55,829 nt of DNA from Rhizobacter sp. (GTDB taxonomy: Bacteria; Pseudomonadota; Gammaproteobacteria; Burkholderiales; Burkholderiaceae_C): the NCBI GenBank assembly GCA_023954175.1, contig JAMLIM010000015.1, positions 1 through 55,829 of the forward strand. Direction: 5' to 3'. Below the pieces are notes generated by a model. The model had not been told where the DNA came from. It was given only the letters and a program-made list of their open reading frames with translations, and made no database searches. How positions within the stretch are numbered: the stretch's first letter is position 1; every line of letters begins with the position of its first letter. The position numbers were made by a program, and so were the translations under genes. Shown in pieces: positions 37,792-46,780 of the stretch.

Positions 37792-38448
37792 ATGACCGTC
37801 CAAGACCGAAAGACCCGCGAGTTCGAGCGTCGTGGCCAGGAGATCCTGGACGCGGCGCTCGCGCTGTTCCAGTCCGACGCCTGGGAGGCCGTCACCGTCG
37901 ACCAGATCGCCCAGCGCGCGGAGGTGGCCAAGGGCACGATCTACAAGCACTTCGCCAGCAAGGACGAAATCTACGCCCGACTCGCGATCGCTTTCCAGCG
38001 CGAGACGTTGGCGAGCCTGCGCACCGTGAATCCCGCCCTGCCGATCCAGCAGCGCTTCCGGCACTACATGCGCTGCGCCTGGGAGTTGCACCTGTCGAGT
38101 CAGGCGATGCACCGCGTCTTCCTGTACTGCAGCCGCGCCGAGTTTCGCGCCGGCCTGCCGCTGCAGGTGTTGGCGGAAATGCAGAACGTCGATCACGCGG
38201 TCGCGATGCCGCTGGAGTCGATGCTCGCCCAGGGCATCGAGCAGGGCCTCTTCCCGCGCAAACCGCTGGCCGTGCTGCTCTTCGGCGCGCGATCGGCCTT
38301 CTGGGGCGCGATCCAGATGGTCTGGAGCGGCTACCTGGGCAAGGTCGACCGAGACGACTACCTCGAGCAACTGACCAACTTCGTGCTTGCCGGCCTCGTC
38401 TATCAGGATCGCCCGATCCCTGACCGGAACTCGCCCGACGTGGCCTGA
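37792..38448 (+). CDS. TetR-family transcriptional regulator
   Basis: A 218-residue repressor. The N-terminal helix-turn-helix spans about residues 14-60, with VTVDQIAQRAEVAKGTIYKH followed by FASKDEIYARL; the C-terminal 150 residues are a helical ligand domain (AMHRVFLYCSRAEFR and others), as in TetR proteins that sense hydrophobic molecules. ATG 37792 (MTVQDRKTREFERRG) is chosen because the earlier in-frame ATG at 37717 lies within the promoter. Divergent placement 105 bp from the LolA-like gene suggests it represses the export operon and itself, released by the cargo or a related lipid. Confidence 0.88.
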   Translation: MTVQDRKTREFERRGQEILDAALALFQSDAWEAVTVDQIAQRAEVAKGTIYKHFASKDEIYARLAIAFQRETLASLRTVNPALPIQQRFRHYMRCAWELHLSSQAMHRVFLYCSRAEFRAGLPLQVLAEMQNVDHAVAMPLESMLAQGIEQGLFPRKPLAVLLFGARSAFWGAIQMVWSGYLGKVDRDDYLEQLTNFVLAGLVYQDRPIPDRNSPDVA

Positions 38449-38566
38449 CCGGGTCTCTGGTGCGGGACTGCCAGCAGCACAGAGGCGACACCGGGTCGAC
38501 CGTTGCGGGTAGAGTGGTCGCCAGCCCGCGCGTGGTGCGCGAGCGCACCCACCCAGGAGATCATCC

Positions 38567-39295
38567 ATGTCCACCTACGTCCTTGTTCACGGTGCCTGGC
38601 ACGGCGGCTGGTGCTGGCGCGAGACGGCGTCGGCGCTGCGCGCCGCCGGCCACACCGTCCACACGCCCACCCACACCGGCGTCGGCGAGCGTTCGCACCA
38701 GGGCGCCGAGGCGGTGACGCTCGAGACGCACATCCGCGATGTCTGCGGCACGATCGAGTTCGAGGAGCTGAACGACGTAATCCTCGTCGGCCACTCCTAC
38801 GGCGGCATGGTCATCACCGGCGTTGCCGACCGCATGGCCGACCGGCTGCGCGCGCTCGTCTATCTCGACGCCTTCATTCCCGAGCATGGGCAGTCGCTGA
38901 TCGACCTGCTGCCGATTGCGCTCGCACCGGAAGTCGCGCCGATGTTCGTGAACGGCTTTCGCGATGCCGCGCACGCCGGCCATTCGGGCCTGATGCAGCC
39001 GATCCCGGCCGAGGTCTTCAACATCAAGCCCGAGAACCGCGCCCGCGTCGATCGCCTGTGCCGGCCGCAGGCGCTGGCGACCTTCGAGATGCCGGCGCTG
39101 CTCGACGGCGCGCACGCCAAGGTGGCGCAACGCACCTACATCCTGGCCGACGGCTGGGACCCGAGCCCGTTCCGCTATTTCGCCGCGCGCTGCGAGAAGG
39201 CGGGCGGCTGGAAGGTGGTCAAGCTGCCTTCGAGCCATGACGTGATGGTCGACATGCCGCAGGAGCTGGCGGCCGAATTGCTCAAGCTCGCCTGA
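38567..39295 (+). CDS. alpha/beta hydrolase (esterase/hydroxynitrile-lyase-like)
   Basis: A 242-residue soluble hydrolase. It starts STYVLVHGAWHGGWCWRET, the oxyanion-hole segment of the plant-esterase/hydroxynitrile-lyase branch; the nucleophile is Ser in ILVGHSYGGMVITG, the acid is the Asp in LADGWDPSPF and the base is His in LPSSHDVMVDMP. AGGAG lies 6-7 nt before ATG 38567. It has no signal peptide. The substrate is unknown; family members hydrolyse aryl or acyl esters. It stands alone 118 bp after tetR. Confidence 0.87.
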   Translation: MSTYVLVHGAWHGGWCWRETASALRAAGHTVHTPTHTGVGERSHQGAEAVTLETHIRDVCGTIEFEELNDVILVGHSYGGMVITGVADRMADRLRALVYLDAFIPEHGQSLIDLLPIALAPEVAPMFVNGFRDAAHAGHSGLMQPIPAEVFNIKPENRARVDRLCRPQALATFEMPALLDGAHAKVAQRTYILADGWDPSPFRYFAARCEKAGGWKVVKLPSSHDVMVDMPQELAAELLKLA

Positions 39296-39388
39296 GGCTG
39301 CGGCAGGCGCGAAAGCGCGAAGCGGTCGGCGCCAGCGCGTCTTGTGGCCTAATCCCGGGTTGACAAACCTTCCTCAATGGAGTCTCTC

Positions 39389-39556
39389 GTGGGCAACAAG
39401 ATCAAGACCGAAGCGGACCGCCGCGCCACCCCGCAACCGCCGGCGCCGATCGGCGTGACGCGCACCTCGCGCAAGGGCCAGCGCGTCAGCCTGGAGCGCG
39501 GTGTGGCCACGCGCAGCAAGAAGAACCCGGGCAAGCGCTCGAAGAAGGGCGGCTGA
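39389..39556 (+). CDS. small basic protein, 55 residues
   Basis: A short frame encoding a Lys/Arg-rich protein, start GNKIKTEADRRATPQPPAPI and end TRSKKNPGKRSKKGG. GTG 39389 is preferred because GGAG lies 6 nt before it; ATG 39377, in frame, has no Shine-Dalgarno. It has no helix or membrane segment and looks disordered, with the composition of nucleic-acid-binding tails. I do not recognise a family. It lies between the alpha/beta hydrolase and the FAD protein on the same strand. Confidence 0.5.
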   Translation: MGNKIKTEADRRATPQPPAPIGVTRTSRKGQRVSLERGVATRSKKNPGKRSKKGG

Positions 39557-39687
39557 GCCCCCGTACGCAGTGCGCGAGGGCTGATCCGACGCATGCAGTC
39601 GGCGGGCGCGGCGCCCCGGCGCGCTGCGCCGCCTGACACCGACGCGGCCCGCGTACGCCGCACGCGCCGACCGACGACCTCGCCCCG

Positions 39688-41376
39688 ATGCTGCGCATCA
39701 CCGAACTGAGGCTGCCGCTCGGCGTCCACGCCGACGCCGTCTTGCGGGCTGCAATCGTCGAGCGCCTCGGCATTGCCGACGCCGACCTGATCGCCTTCAG
39801 CGTCTTCAAGCGCAGCTACGACGCGCGCAACAAGCGCGCGATCCAGCTCATCTACACCGTCGATTGCGAGCTTCGCGACGAGGCCGCGGTGCGCGCGCGC
39901 CTTGCAGGCGACACCCACGTGCGCGCCGCGCCGGACACGTCGTATCGCTTTGTCGCGCATGCCCCCTCCGACTGGCGCGCCGGGGACGGCGCACGCCCGA
40001 TCGTCGTCGGCTTCGGGCCGTGCGGCATCTTCGCGGCGCTGATCCTTGCGCAGATGGGCCTGCAGCCGATCGTCCTCGAGCGCGGCAAGGCCGTGCGCGA
40101 GCGCACCAAGGACACCTGGGGTCTGTGGCGCCAGGGCGTGCTCGACCCGGAGTCGAACGTGCAGTTCGGCGAAGGCGGCGCGGGCACGTTCTCCGACGGC
40201 AAGTTGTGGAGCCAGATCAGCGACCCGCGGCACCTGACGCGCAAGGTTCTGACGGAATTCGTCAAGGCCGGCGCGCCCGAAGAGATCCTCTACGTCGCCA
40301 AGCCCCACATCGGCACCTTCCGCCTGGTCGGCATGGTCGAGAAGATGCGGGCCGAGATCGTCGCCCTCGGCGGCGAGGTGCGCTTCGGCGAGCGCGTGAC
40401 CGATCTGCTGATCGAAGGCGGCGCGGACGACGAGGGCGCACGCAGCGTGCGCGGCCTGACGCTCGCGTCCGGCGAGCAACTGCGTGCCGATCATGTCGTG
40501 CTCGCGCTCGGCCACAGCGCGCGCGACACCTTCGCGATGCTGCACGCGCGCGGCGTCTTCATGGAGGCCAAGCCGTTCTCGATCGGCTTTCGCATCGAGC
40601 ATCCGCAAAGCCTGATCGATGCGGCACGTTTCGGGCCGAGCGCGGGGCACCCGATCCTCGGCGCGGCGGACTACAAGCTCGTGCACCATGCGAAGAACGG
40701 CCGCTCGGTCTACAGCTTCTGCATGTGCCCGGGCGGCACGGTGGTCGCCGCGACGTCCGAGGTCGGGCGTGTCGTGACGAACGGCATGAGCCAGTATTCG
40801 CGCAACGAGCGCAACGCCAACGCCGGCATCGTCGTCGGCATCACGCCGCAGGACTATCGGCAGGGCGGCACGAAGGACGGCAAAGAGATCGGCAGCGTCG
40901 ATCCGCTCGACGGCATCGCTTTCCAGCGCCTGTGGGAATCGCGCGCCTTCGCGCTCGGCGGCGGCAGCTACGTCGCGCCCGGCCAGCTGCTCGCCGACTT
41001 CGTCCGGCGCCAGCGCAGCGGCGCCTTCGGCAGCGTGCTGCCTTCGTACACGCCCGGCGTGCGGCCGACCGACCTGGCCGAACCCGGCAACGAGAGCCTG
41101 CCCGGCTACTGCCTGGACGCGATCCGCGAGGCGCTGCCCGCGTTCGAGCGCCAGATCAAGGGCTTCGCCCTGCCCGACGCGGTGCTCACCGGCGTCGAGA
41201 CGCGCACCTCGTCGCCCCTGCGCATCACGCGCGGGCGCGACTTCCAGAGCCTCAACGTCAAGGGCCTCTACCCGGCCGGCGAAGGCGCCGGCTACGCCGG
41301 CGGCATCATGTCCGCCGGGGTCGATGGCATCGAGGTGGCGGAGGCCCTGGCGACGCGCCTGCTGGCTGCCGGCTGA
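39688..41376 (+). CDS. FAD-dependent dehydrogenase, COG2509 type
   Basis: A 562-residue flavoprotein of an uncharacterised but widespread family. Residues 1-95 form an added N-terminal domain (LRLPLGVHADAVLRAAI, FKRSYDARNK); the FAD-binding motif PIVVGFGPCGIFAALIL follows at about 108. Further family segments are VQFGEGGAGTFSDGKLWSQI, SIGFRIEHPQ, FCMCPGGTVVAATSE and the C-terminal NVKGLYPAGEGAGYAGGIMSA. No membrane helices. The reaction is unknown for the family; some annotations suggest a NAD(P)H-linked oxidoreductase. Start ATG 39688 matches the conserved N-terminus. Confidence 0.88.
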   Translation: MLRITELRLPLGVHADAVLRAAIVERLGIADADLIAFSVFKRSYDARNKRAIQLIYTVDCELRDEAAVRARLAGDTHVRAAPDTSYRFVAHAPSDWRAGDGARPIVVGFGPCGIFAALILAQMGLQPIVLERGKAVRERTKDTWGLWRQGVLDPESNVQFGEGGAGTFSDGKLWSQISDPRHLTRKVLTEFVKAGAPEEILYVAKPHIGTFRLVGMVEKMRAEIVALGGEVRFGERVTDLLIEGGADDEGARSVRGLTLASGEQLRADHVVLALGHSARDTFAMLHARGVFMEAKPFSIGFRIEHPQSLIDAARFGPSAGHPILGAADYKLVHHAKNGRSVYSFCMCPGGTVVAATSEVGRVVTNGMSQYSRNERNANAGIVVGITPQDYRQGGTKDGKEIGSVDPLDGIAFQRLWESRAFALGGGSYVAPGQLLADFVRRQRSGAFGSVLPSYTPGVRPTDLAEPGNESLPGYCLDAIREALPAFERQIKGFALPDAVLTGVETRTSSPLRITRGRDFQSLNVKGLYPAGEGAGYAGGIMSAGVDGIEVAEALATRLLAAG

Positions 41377-41437
41377 GCATCCGGCCCTCGTCATTCGTCG
41401 CTAGACTGCGACGCATCCTTGATGCGAGAAGTCCGCC

Positions 41438-42241
41438 ATGAGTTCGACCGCTGCCAGCGCCTACCGCCGCATCGCCGACGACACCTTCGACGCCAGTGAA
41501 CTGACGCGTGGCCCCTGGGATCCCGGGCACCAGCACGCCGGGCCGCCGACCGCGCTGGTCTGCCGCGCGATCGAGCGCGCCGGCGCGGCGCACGGCCTGG
41601 AGCACATGGCGCGCCTCACCGGCAACCTGCTGCGCCCGGTGCCGCTCGGGCAGTTGACCGTCGAGGTGCACGAGGACTATGTCGGCCGCAATGCGGCGCA
41701 CTACTCTGCCCGCGTCTTTGCAGGCGGCAAGGAGGTGGCCCGATTCACGGCGCTGATGCAGCGCGAGGTCGAGACGCCGACGCCGCCCGGCACACCCGGC
41801 CACCCGCTGCCGACCGCTCCTCGCCTGCCCGACAGCTGCGAGCCCGCGGTGATGCCCTTCGCCGGGAGCCAACTGGGGTACGCCGACCTGGTCGAGAACC
41901 GGATCGCGGCAGGGCGCCCATGGGCCGGCCCCTGCAGCATCTGGTTTCGCCTGCGACACCCGCTCGTCGACGACGAGACGCCCAGCCCCTACCAGCGCGT
42001 CGCGGTCGCTGCGGATTCGGGCAACGGCATCAGCGCGGCGCTCGACTTCAAGCGTTACAGCTTCGTCAACTGCGACCTGACGATCAACCTGCTGCGCCGG
42101 CCGGTGGGCGAGTGGATCTGCCTCGACGCGCGCACCCAGCTCGGCGGCAATGGCTGCGGGCTGGCCGAGTCGACTCTGTACGACGAGGCGGGACTGATCG
42201 GGCGCGCGACACAAAGCCTTGCAGTACGTGCGCGGGGCTGA
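41438..42241 (+). CDS. acyl-CoA thioesterase family protein (double hot-dog)
   Basis: A 267-residue protein with two hot-dog folds in tandem, as in TesB-like or PaaI-unlike thioesterase-family proteins. Segments RGPWDPGHQHAGPPTALVCR and LTGNLLRPVPLGQLTVEV belong to the first half; SIWFRLRHPLVDDE and a hydrophobic second helix region SGNGISAALDF to the second. The substrate acyl-CoA is unknown. It starts 61 bp after the FAD protein's stop on the same strand, so it may share its transcript, and it is convergent with the Nudix gene. Confidence 0.8.
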   Translation: MSSTAASAYRRIADDTFDASELTRGPWDPGHQHAGPPTALVCRAIERAGAAHGLEHMARLTGNLLRPVPLGQLTVEVHEDYVGRNAAHYSARVFAGGKEVARFTALMQREVETPTPPGTPGHPLPTAPRLPDSCEPAVMPFAGSQLGYADLVENRIAAGRPWAGPCSIWFRLRHPLVDDETPSPYQRVAVAADSGNGISAALDFKRYSFVNCDLTINLLRRPVGEWICLDARTQLGGNGCGLAESTLYDEAGLIGRATQSLAVRARG

Positions 42242-42283
42242 GCGTCGATAGACCACCGCGTTCGACGCCGCGCGACCTGCCTG

Positions 42284-43075
42284 TCAGACCCGCTGACCGT
42301 GCCGCGCAAGGCTGCGCGCGAGTATCAGCCCCGCTTCGAGCGTGAAGGCGTCCGCGGCGAGCCGTTCGATCAGGTCGTCCGGCTTCATGCAGTCGAAGCG
42401 CGCCACTTCGCCGTCCTGGTTCACCGGCGCCATGCCTTCGGGCACGACGGCCTCGAAGACGTCGATGTGCTCGACCATGTAGCCCTCGCGGACCGGCCGG
42501 CGGACGCTGATGCGGTCGACCTTGGCGAGGCCGTGCAGTGCATCGGTGCGCAGCCCCGCCTCTTCCCAGGTCTCGCGCTCCAGTGCAAGCGCCTCGCTCT
42601 CGTCAGCCGCAACGAGCCCGCCGACGAGGGTGTCCCACTGGCCAGGGTCGGTCGCCTTGTCGAGCGCACGCTGCTGCACCCACACCCAACCCTGCGGCGT
42701 GAAGCCGATCAGGTGCACCGCAAAGGTCGCGATGCCGAGCGGACGCACGGCGGCGCGCTCGATCACGGCGAGGCGTCGAAGCGTGTCGTCGGTTACCGCG
42801 AGCAACTCGTTGCGCCACTTGCCGCACAGGCCGTGCGCAGACAGATGGCGCGCGACCTCGCCGAGCGCGCTGTCCGCCGCGCCGGCGATCTGCCAGCCTT
42901 CGCCGTTCGCGCTGATCGGCAGGCCGTCCGCCCGCAACCGGTCGGCAAGTCCAGGCTCGATCGACCCGACCGGCGATGCGCAGCCGGCAATGAAGAGCGC
43001 ATCGCGCGGCCGCCGCGGCGGCTGCTCGGCGCGCGCTCGCAGTTGACTCAACCAGCCGGGTTCGGATGCGCTCAT
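42284..43075 (-). CDS. Nudix hydrolase with N-terminal DUF4743-like domain
   Basis: A 263-residue protein. Residues 1-105 match the extra N-terminal domain of the thiamine-pyrophosphokinase-related Nudix branch; the Nudix box GGLVAADESEALALERETWE, continued by EAGL, lies at about 150-173 with the RExxEE metal-binding pattern intact. Family members hydrolyse nucleoside diphosphate derivatives or oxidised thiamine pyrophosphates. ATG 43075 (MSASEPGWLSQL) is the conserved start. It lies 181 bp downstream of the PEP-CTERM gene, separated by a terminator. Confidence 0.88.
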   Translation of the reverse strand: MSASEPGWLSQLRARAEQPPRRPRDALFIAGCASPVGSIEPGLADRLRADGLPISANGEGWQIAGAADSALGEVARHLSAHGLCGKWRNELLAVTDDTLRRLAVIERAAVRPLGIATFAVHLIGFTPQGWVWVQQRALDKATDPGQWDTLVGGLVAADESEALALERETWEEAGLRTDALHGLAKVDRISVRRPVREGYMVEHIDVFEAVVPEGMAPVNQDGEVARFDCMKPDDLIERLAADAFTLEAGLILARSLARHGQRV

Positions 43076-43205
43076 CACGGTTTCGCCAAGTATCGACGAA
43101 GCACTTCGCCTGCGCATTGTGATGGCAGCTGCAAGCCGGGACCACGCACCACAGCTGGTCGGACACCGCGAGTCACATTGGCAGTGCCTTGGCCGCGCCC
43201 CAATG

Positions 43206-43230
43206 AAACAGGGCACCCGAAGGTGCCCTG
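43206..43230 (-). terminator. intrinsic terminator after the PEP-CTERM gene
   Basis: Read on the - strand, CAGGGCACC - TTCG - GGTGCCCTG is a perfect 9-bp stem with a stabilising UUCG loop, followed directly by TTTCATT. It begins 26 bp after the stop of the PEP-CTERM gene, so it ends that transcript before the Nudix gene. Confidence 0.85.
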
Positions 43231-43256
43231 CCGTTCTTGCGATGATGCCTTGGCGT

Positions 43257-43742
43257 TCAGGCACGCTGGCGCCGACGCGCCACGAATCCGACGAGGGCAA
43301 GGCCCGCCAACATCAATGCATAGGTTTCCGGCTCGGGCACGCCGCGCACCACGAACGTTTCGCTGGCCGGGTTATTCGGTTGCCCCGCCCAGGCAGCAGG
43401 CGCGTTCCAGACATACCCGCCAAGCACGTCGCCGTTGTCGCAGTGGCTGTACCCGCTGTTGAAATAGGCAGACGCGCAGGTTGCACCGGCACCAAACTGG
43501 GCCGAGAGATCGGCGAATCCGGTGAAGCTCGACGCAAAGTCGCCAGCCGCAGCGACGTTCCATCCGTCGTGCATGACCAGGTCAGCGCCGCAAGACGGGG
43601 CTGAAGGCGCACAAGGCGCAGCCCATGCCCATTCCATGCCACCCGCATTGACGATCAGGTTCGACGGCACATCGACCGCCATGGCGCTCGTCATCCATGT
43701 CAGGCTGAACAGCAGCGCGATCAAGCTCTTCATCATCTTCAC
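43257..43742 (-). CDS. PEP-CTERM sorting-domain protein
   Basis: A 161-residue secreted protein. A signal peptide (LIALLFSLTWMTSAMA) precedes a body of about 110 residues with four Cys and many small residues, of no family I recognise. The C-terminus is a textbook PEP-CTERM anchor: VPEPETYALMLAGLALVGFV followed by ARRRQ, which an exosortase (encoded elsewhere) would process; such proteins are linked to exopolysaccharide and biofilm matrix. GTG 43742 is chosen since AAGGAG lies 6 nt before it; ATG at 43736 would be too far. It forms a single-gene transcript with its own terminator. Confidence 0.9.
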   Translation of the reverse strand: MKMMKSLIALLFSLTWMTSAMAVDVPSNLIVNAGGMEWAWAAPCAPSAPSCGADLVMHDGWNVAAAGDFASSFTGFADLSAQFGAGATCASAYFNSGYSHCDNGDVLGGYVWNAPAAWAGQPNNPASETFVVRGVPEPETYALMLAGLALVGFVARRRQRA

Positions 43743-43831
43743 GGCAAGCTCCTTAAGCTATTGATTTTCGGAAACGGCGTCGGAGACCTCTGACGCCCGG
43801 GCCGATGGTGCAGCGAATCGCCCATCGTGTG

Positions 43832-43851
43832 TCCCCCTGATCTGAGGGGGA
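43832..43851. promoter_or_regulatory. G/C-run palindrome upstream of the PEP-CTERM gene
   Basis: TCCCCCTGATCTGAGGGGGA has 7-bp arms around GATCTG, 90 bp upstream of the PEP-CTERM start and 220 bp upstream of the oxidoreductase start. It shares TCCCCCTGAT with the reverse complement of 1246-1262. The 328-bp gap 43743-44070 holds no gene; this palindrome is its only clear feature. Confidence 0.4.
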
Positions 43852-44070
43852 TGCCAACACATCGCCCAGGCTCCAGTTCGACCGATTGCCCGCCCGTCGG
43901 GCGACGCGATCACGGCTTTCATCGGCGGACAACCGCCCGGTCTTCCGGCAGTCGGTCCCGTCCCTATGGTGGTCACACGCCGCGCCGCAGAGCGGGACGC
44001 GGGCTCGGCATAAACTGTGCGTTTCGCGCGCGCAGCGCCATCCGCCGCATTCACCGAGGAAGACACCGCA

Positions 44071-45057
44071 ATGAAAGCTGTACGTTGCCATGCCTGGGGG
44101 CCGCCCGAATCCCTGGTGGTCGAGGAACTGCCCGCGCTGCATCCGCAGGCCGGCGAGGTGCTGCTCGACGTCGACGCCGCGTCGGTCAACTATCCCGACG
44201 TGCTGATCGTCCAGGGCAAGTACCAGATGAAGCCCGACCTGCCGTTCACCCCCGGCACCGAGATTGCCGGCACCGTGCGCGCGCTCGGCGAGGGGGTGAC
44301 GAACGTGAAGATCGGCGACCGCGTGATCGCCTTCGTCGGCCTCGGCGGCTTTGCCGAGCAGGCGATCGCCAAGGCCAAGCTGCTGATCCCGACGCCGCCC
44401 GGCGTCGACCCCGAGGTGGCTGCGTCGTTCACGATGGCCTATGGCACCTCGCACCATGCGGTCGTCGATCGCGGCCAGTTGAAGGCGGGCGAGACGATGC
44501 TCGTGCTCGGTGCGGCCGGTGGCGTCGGCCTTGCGGCGGTCGAGATCGGCAAGGCGGTCGGCGCGCGCGTGATCGCCGCCGCGTCGAGCGATGAGAAGCT
44601 CGCCGTCTGCAAGGCGCACGGCGCCGACGTGCTGATCAACTACACGACGCAGGACCTGCGCGCCGCCATCAAGGAAGCGACCGACGGCAAGGGCCCGGAC
44701 GTGATCTACGACCCGGTCGGCGGCGGCTACACCGAGCCCGCGTTCCGATCGATCGCGCGCCGCGGGCGCTATCTCGTCATCGGCTTCGCGAACGGCGAGA
44801 TTCCGAAGATCCCCCTCAACCTTCCGCTCCTGAAAGAGGCGGCCATCGTCGGCGTGTTCTGGGGCGAGTTCGCGCGCCACGAGCCGAAGAAAAACGCAGC
44901 AGCGATGCTGGAGTTGATCGGCTGGATGCGCGAAGGCAAGCTGAAGCCGCTCATCTCCGCGCGCTATCCGCTGTCGCAGGTGCCGCAGGCGCTCAACGCG
45001 CTCGCGTCGCGCAGCGCGACGGGCAAGGTCGTCGTCGTCCCGACGCTGCCCGACTGA
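44071..45057 (+). CDS. NADPH:quinone oxidoreductase family protein, zinc-free MDR
   Basis: A 328-residue medium-chain reductase. It begins MKAVRCHAWGPPESLVVEEL, carries the GroES-like domain with SVNYPDVLIVQGKYQMKPDL and FTPGTEIAGTVRALGEGV, and a Rossmann domain with VLGAAGGVGLAAVEIGKAVG. The zinc-binding Cys/His of alcohol dehydrogenases are absent, as in quinone oxidoreductases and enoyl reductases. The substrate is probably a quinone or enone, using NADPH. GAGGA lies upstream of ATG 44071. It is divergent from the PEP-CTERM gene. Confidence 0.9.
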   Translation: MKAVRCHAWGPPESLVVEELPALHPQAGEVLLDVDAASVNYPDVLIVQGKYQMKPDLPFTPGTEIAGTVRALGEGVTNVKIGDRVIAFVGLGGFAEQAIAKAKLLIPTPPGVDPEVAASFTMAYGTSHHAVVDRGQLKAGETMLVLGAAGGVGLAAVEIGKAVGARVIAAASSDEKLAVCKAHGADVLINYTTQDLRAAIKEATDGKGPDVIYDPVGGGYTEPAFRSIARRGRYLVIGFANGEIPKIPLNLPLLKEAAIVGVFWGEFARHEPKKNAAAMLELIGWMREGKLKPLISARYPLSQVPQALNALASRSATGKVVVVPTLPD

Positions 45058-45114
45058 GCCGGCGCCGCTGCGCGTGGCGGGTAAGAACGCGCGGGCCGGA
45101 TCGACCGAGGCGTG

Positions 45115-45540
45115 ATGCTCGAGACCATCATGCCCGCCTACACCTTCAAGCAACGCGCCTGGATCTTCGTCCAGCGCTTCTGGCAACCGACGAGCGCGTG
45201 CATGACCTGCATGCCCGGCAGCCTCGGCAACGTGATGAGCGCCGCGCACTGGGCGCTGGCATTGCAGACGGGGCTCGTGACCGGCGTGCTCGCGCTCGCG
45301 CTGAGCTTCACGCCGATCGGCCGGCTCTATGGCAACCGCTGGGGCAACGCGCTGCTCGTCGGCGCCCTGACCGCCTTTGCCGACGCCTGGTCGCACCCGA
45401 ACAACTACGGCTTCTGGCATGCTGAGGCGCTGTTGACCGGCCTCGTGTCGGCGCTGATCGTGCTGGCCGGCTCGTTCCTGTTCGAAGATCGCGCACGACG
45501 GCTTCGTGCGGTGTGGGCGCGCGTGCGACCTACGGGCTGA
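45115..45540 (+). CDS. small membrane protein, unknown function
   Basis: A 141-residue protein with three or four hydrophobic helices. Its start region PAYTFKQRAWIFVQRFWQPT and a pair of Cys in SACMTCMPGSLGN are distinctive, followed by helices ALQTGLVTGVLALALSF and ALLTGLVSALIVLAGSF. I do not recognise the family. GAGG lies just before the start; ATG 45115 is taken, but ATG 45130 (MPAYTFKQ) is also possible. It follows the quinone oxidoreductase by 57 bp on the same strand. Confidence 0.6.
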   Translation: MLETIMPAYTFKQRAWIFVQRFWQPTSACMTCMPGSLGNVMSAAHWALALQTGLVTGVLALALSFTPIGRLYGNRWGNALLVGALTAFADAWSHPNNYGFWHAEALLTGLVSALIVLAGSFLFEDRARRLRAVWARVRPTG

Positions 45541-45570
45541 AGCCCTGCCGGCTGCGGGCCTGCCCGCGCG

Positions 45571-46203
45571 TCACGCCGGCCAATGCCGGGCGAAGATCGG
45601 CGCGTACTTCGGATGCGCCTCGACCCTTTCGCACAGCGCGTGCAGTGCGGGGCGCATGCGATGCAGATGCGCGCGCGCACCCGACCAGTGCGACACCACC
45701 GCAGCAAGCAGGTCGAGCGCGCCCGGCGTCGCGCCGCCGAAGAAGGGCTCGGGCGCGCCGTAGTCGTCGGCGAACACATCCCAGTAGTGATGCAAACGGG
45801 CGCGGGCGCCGCGGCGCAGGTTGTCGGTGACGGCTTCACCCGGTTCTGCGCACCAGCGTTCCGGATAGTCGATGACGCCGATCGCGGCGTAGCAATTGGC
45901 GGCAATGAACACGAGGCCGCGGATCGCCTGCGCGCGCGCCGCCCCATCCTGCGGCAGCAACCCGGACGCCGGATGCGTCAGCCCGATGTGGATCAGGATG
46001 GCCGCACTCTCGGTGAGCACGCTGCCATCCTCGAGCACGAGCGTGGGCACCTGCTGCAGGGCGTTGGCCCGACGCAATTCCGCAAGCGCCGACTCGGGCT
46101 CCCAGGTCGCGGCGGTGACGACGCGATAGGCGGCGCCACAGGCGACGAGGGCCGCCTCGATCGCGGCCGAGCCCGAGCCATTCGAGCCGTAGAGCGTCAA
46201 CAT
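45571..46203 (-). CDS. glutathione S-transferase family protein
   Basis: A 210-residue protein with a thioredoxin-like N-terminal domain (MLTLYGSNGSGSAAIEAAL; VPTLVLEDGSVLTESAAIL, where the Pro is cis and Glu-Ser bind glutathione) and an all-helical C-terminal domain (GALDLLAAVVSHW). The Ser/Asn in the first loop may be the catalytic residue. The substrate is unknown. It is preceded 17 bp upstream by the rhodanese gene on the same strand, so the two are probably co-transcribed and may act in sulfur or thiol handling. Confidence 0.87.
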   Translation of the reverse strand: MLTLYGSNGSGSAAIEAALVACGAAYRVVTAATWEPESALAELRRANALQQVPTLVLEDGSVLTESAAILIHIGLTHPASGLLPQDGAARAQAIRGLVFIAANCYAAIGVIDYPERWCAEPGEAVTDNLRRGARARLHHYWDVFADDYGAPEPFFGGATPGALDLLAAVVSHWSGARAHLHRMRPALHALCERVEAHPKYAPIFARHWPA

Positions 46204-46220
46204 GGCTCAGCGCCGCGCGT

Positions 46221-46616
46221 TCAGCACTGCTCCCACGGCAGACCGTCGAAGCGCCAGCCGTTCTCCGTGCCGCGGTGGCGGTTGTCGTCGAGGTCGCCCT
46301 CGAAGCCGCCCAGCACGTTGTAGATCGCGGTGAAGCCTTGCTTCTCGAGCGCGATGCCGGCATCCACCGAGCGGTTGCCGCTGCGGCAGATCAGCACGAT
46401 CGGGCGTTTGGCGTGGTTGGTCCCGGCGAGCCGCGTGACCTGCCCAACGAAGTGCGGGTTGATCTGCCAGTCGGGGCCGTCGTTCCACGCCACGTTGAGC
46501 GTGCCGAGCGGATGGCCGACGAAGAGGTACTCCATCTCGCTGCGGCAATCGACGAACAGCGCGTCAGGATGCTTGTGCAGGAATTCCTGCGTCTCGATCG
46601 GTGTCAGGTGCTTCAT
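46221..46616 (-). CDS. rhodanese-like sulfurtransferase
   Basis: A 131-residue single-domain rhodanese. The start MKHLTPIETQEFLHKHPDAL is followed by FVDCRSEMEYLFVGHPLGTL, and the catalytic loop is LICRSGNRSVDAG with the active Cys. The product is cytoplasmic, as no signal peptide is seen. ATG 46616 is chosen; the 46 upstream in-frame codons are not family-like. It is the first gene of the pair with the GST gene and divergent from lolC. Confidence 0.88.
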   Translation of the reverse strand: MKHLTPIETQEFLHKHPDALFVDCRSEMEYLFVGHPLGTLNVAWNDGPDWQINPHFVGQVTRLAGTNHAKRPIVLICRSGNRSVDAGIALEKQGFTAIYNVLGGFEGDLDDNRHRGTENGWRFDGLPWEQC

Positions 46617-46780
46617 GGGCGTCTCGCTCGCGTCAATGCCGGCCAGTATAGGAGCCGGCCGTTCCGCGCACCGACCGTCGGCTCGGTCGCGCTCCTGCGG
46701 GTTCTTGAGTGCTCGCGCCAACTTCGACCTTCCCGTATCGCGCGGACCTCGCACGGTGCCTCGGTTAGCATCCCGCCTGC

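Noticed and set aside
39360-39365. TTGACA as a promoter for the small basic protein
   Set aside because: No -10-like sequence lies 16-18 bp downstream; that position is inside the start region.
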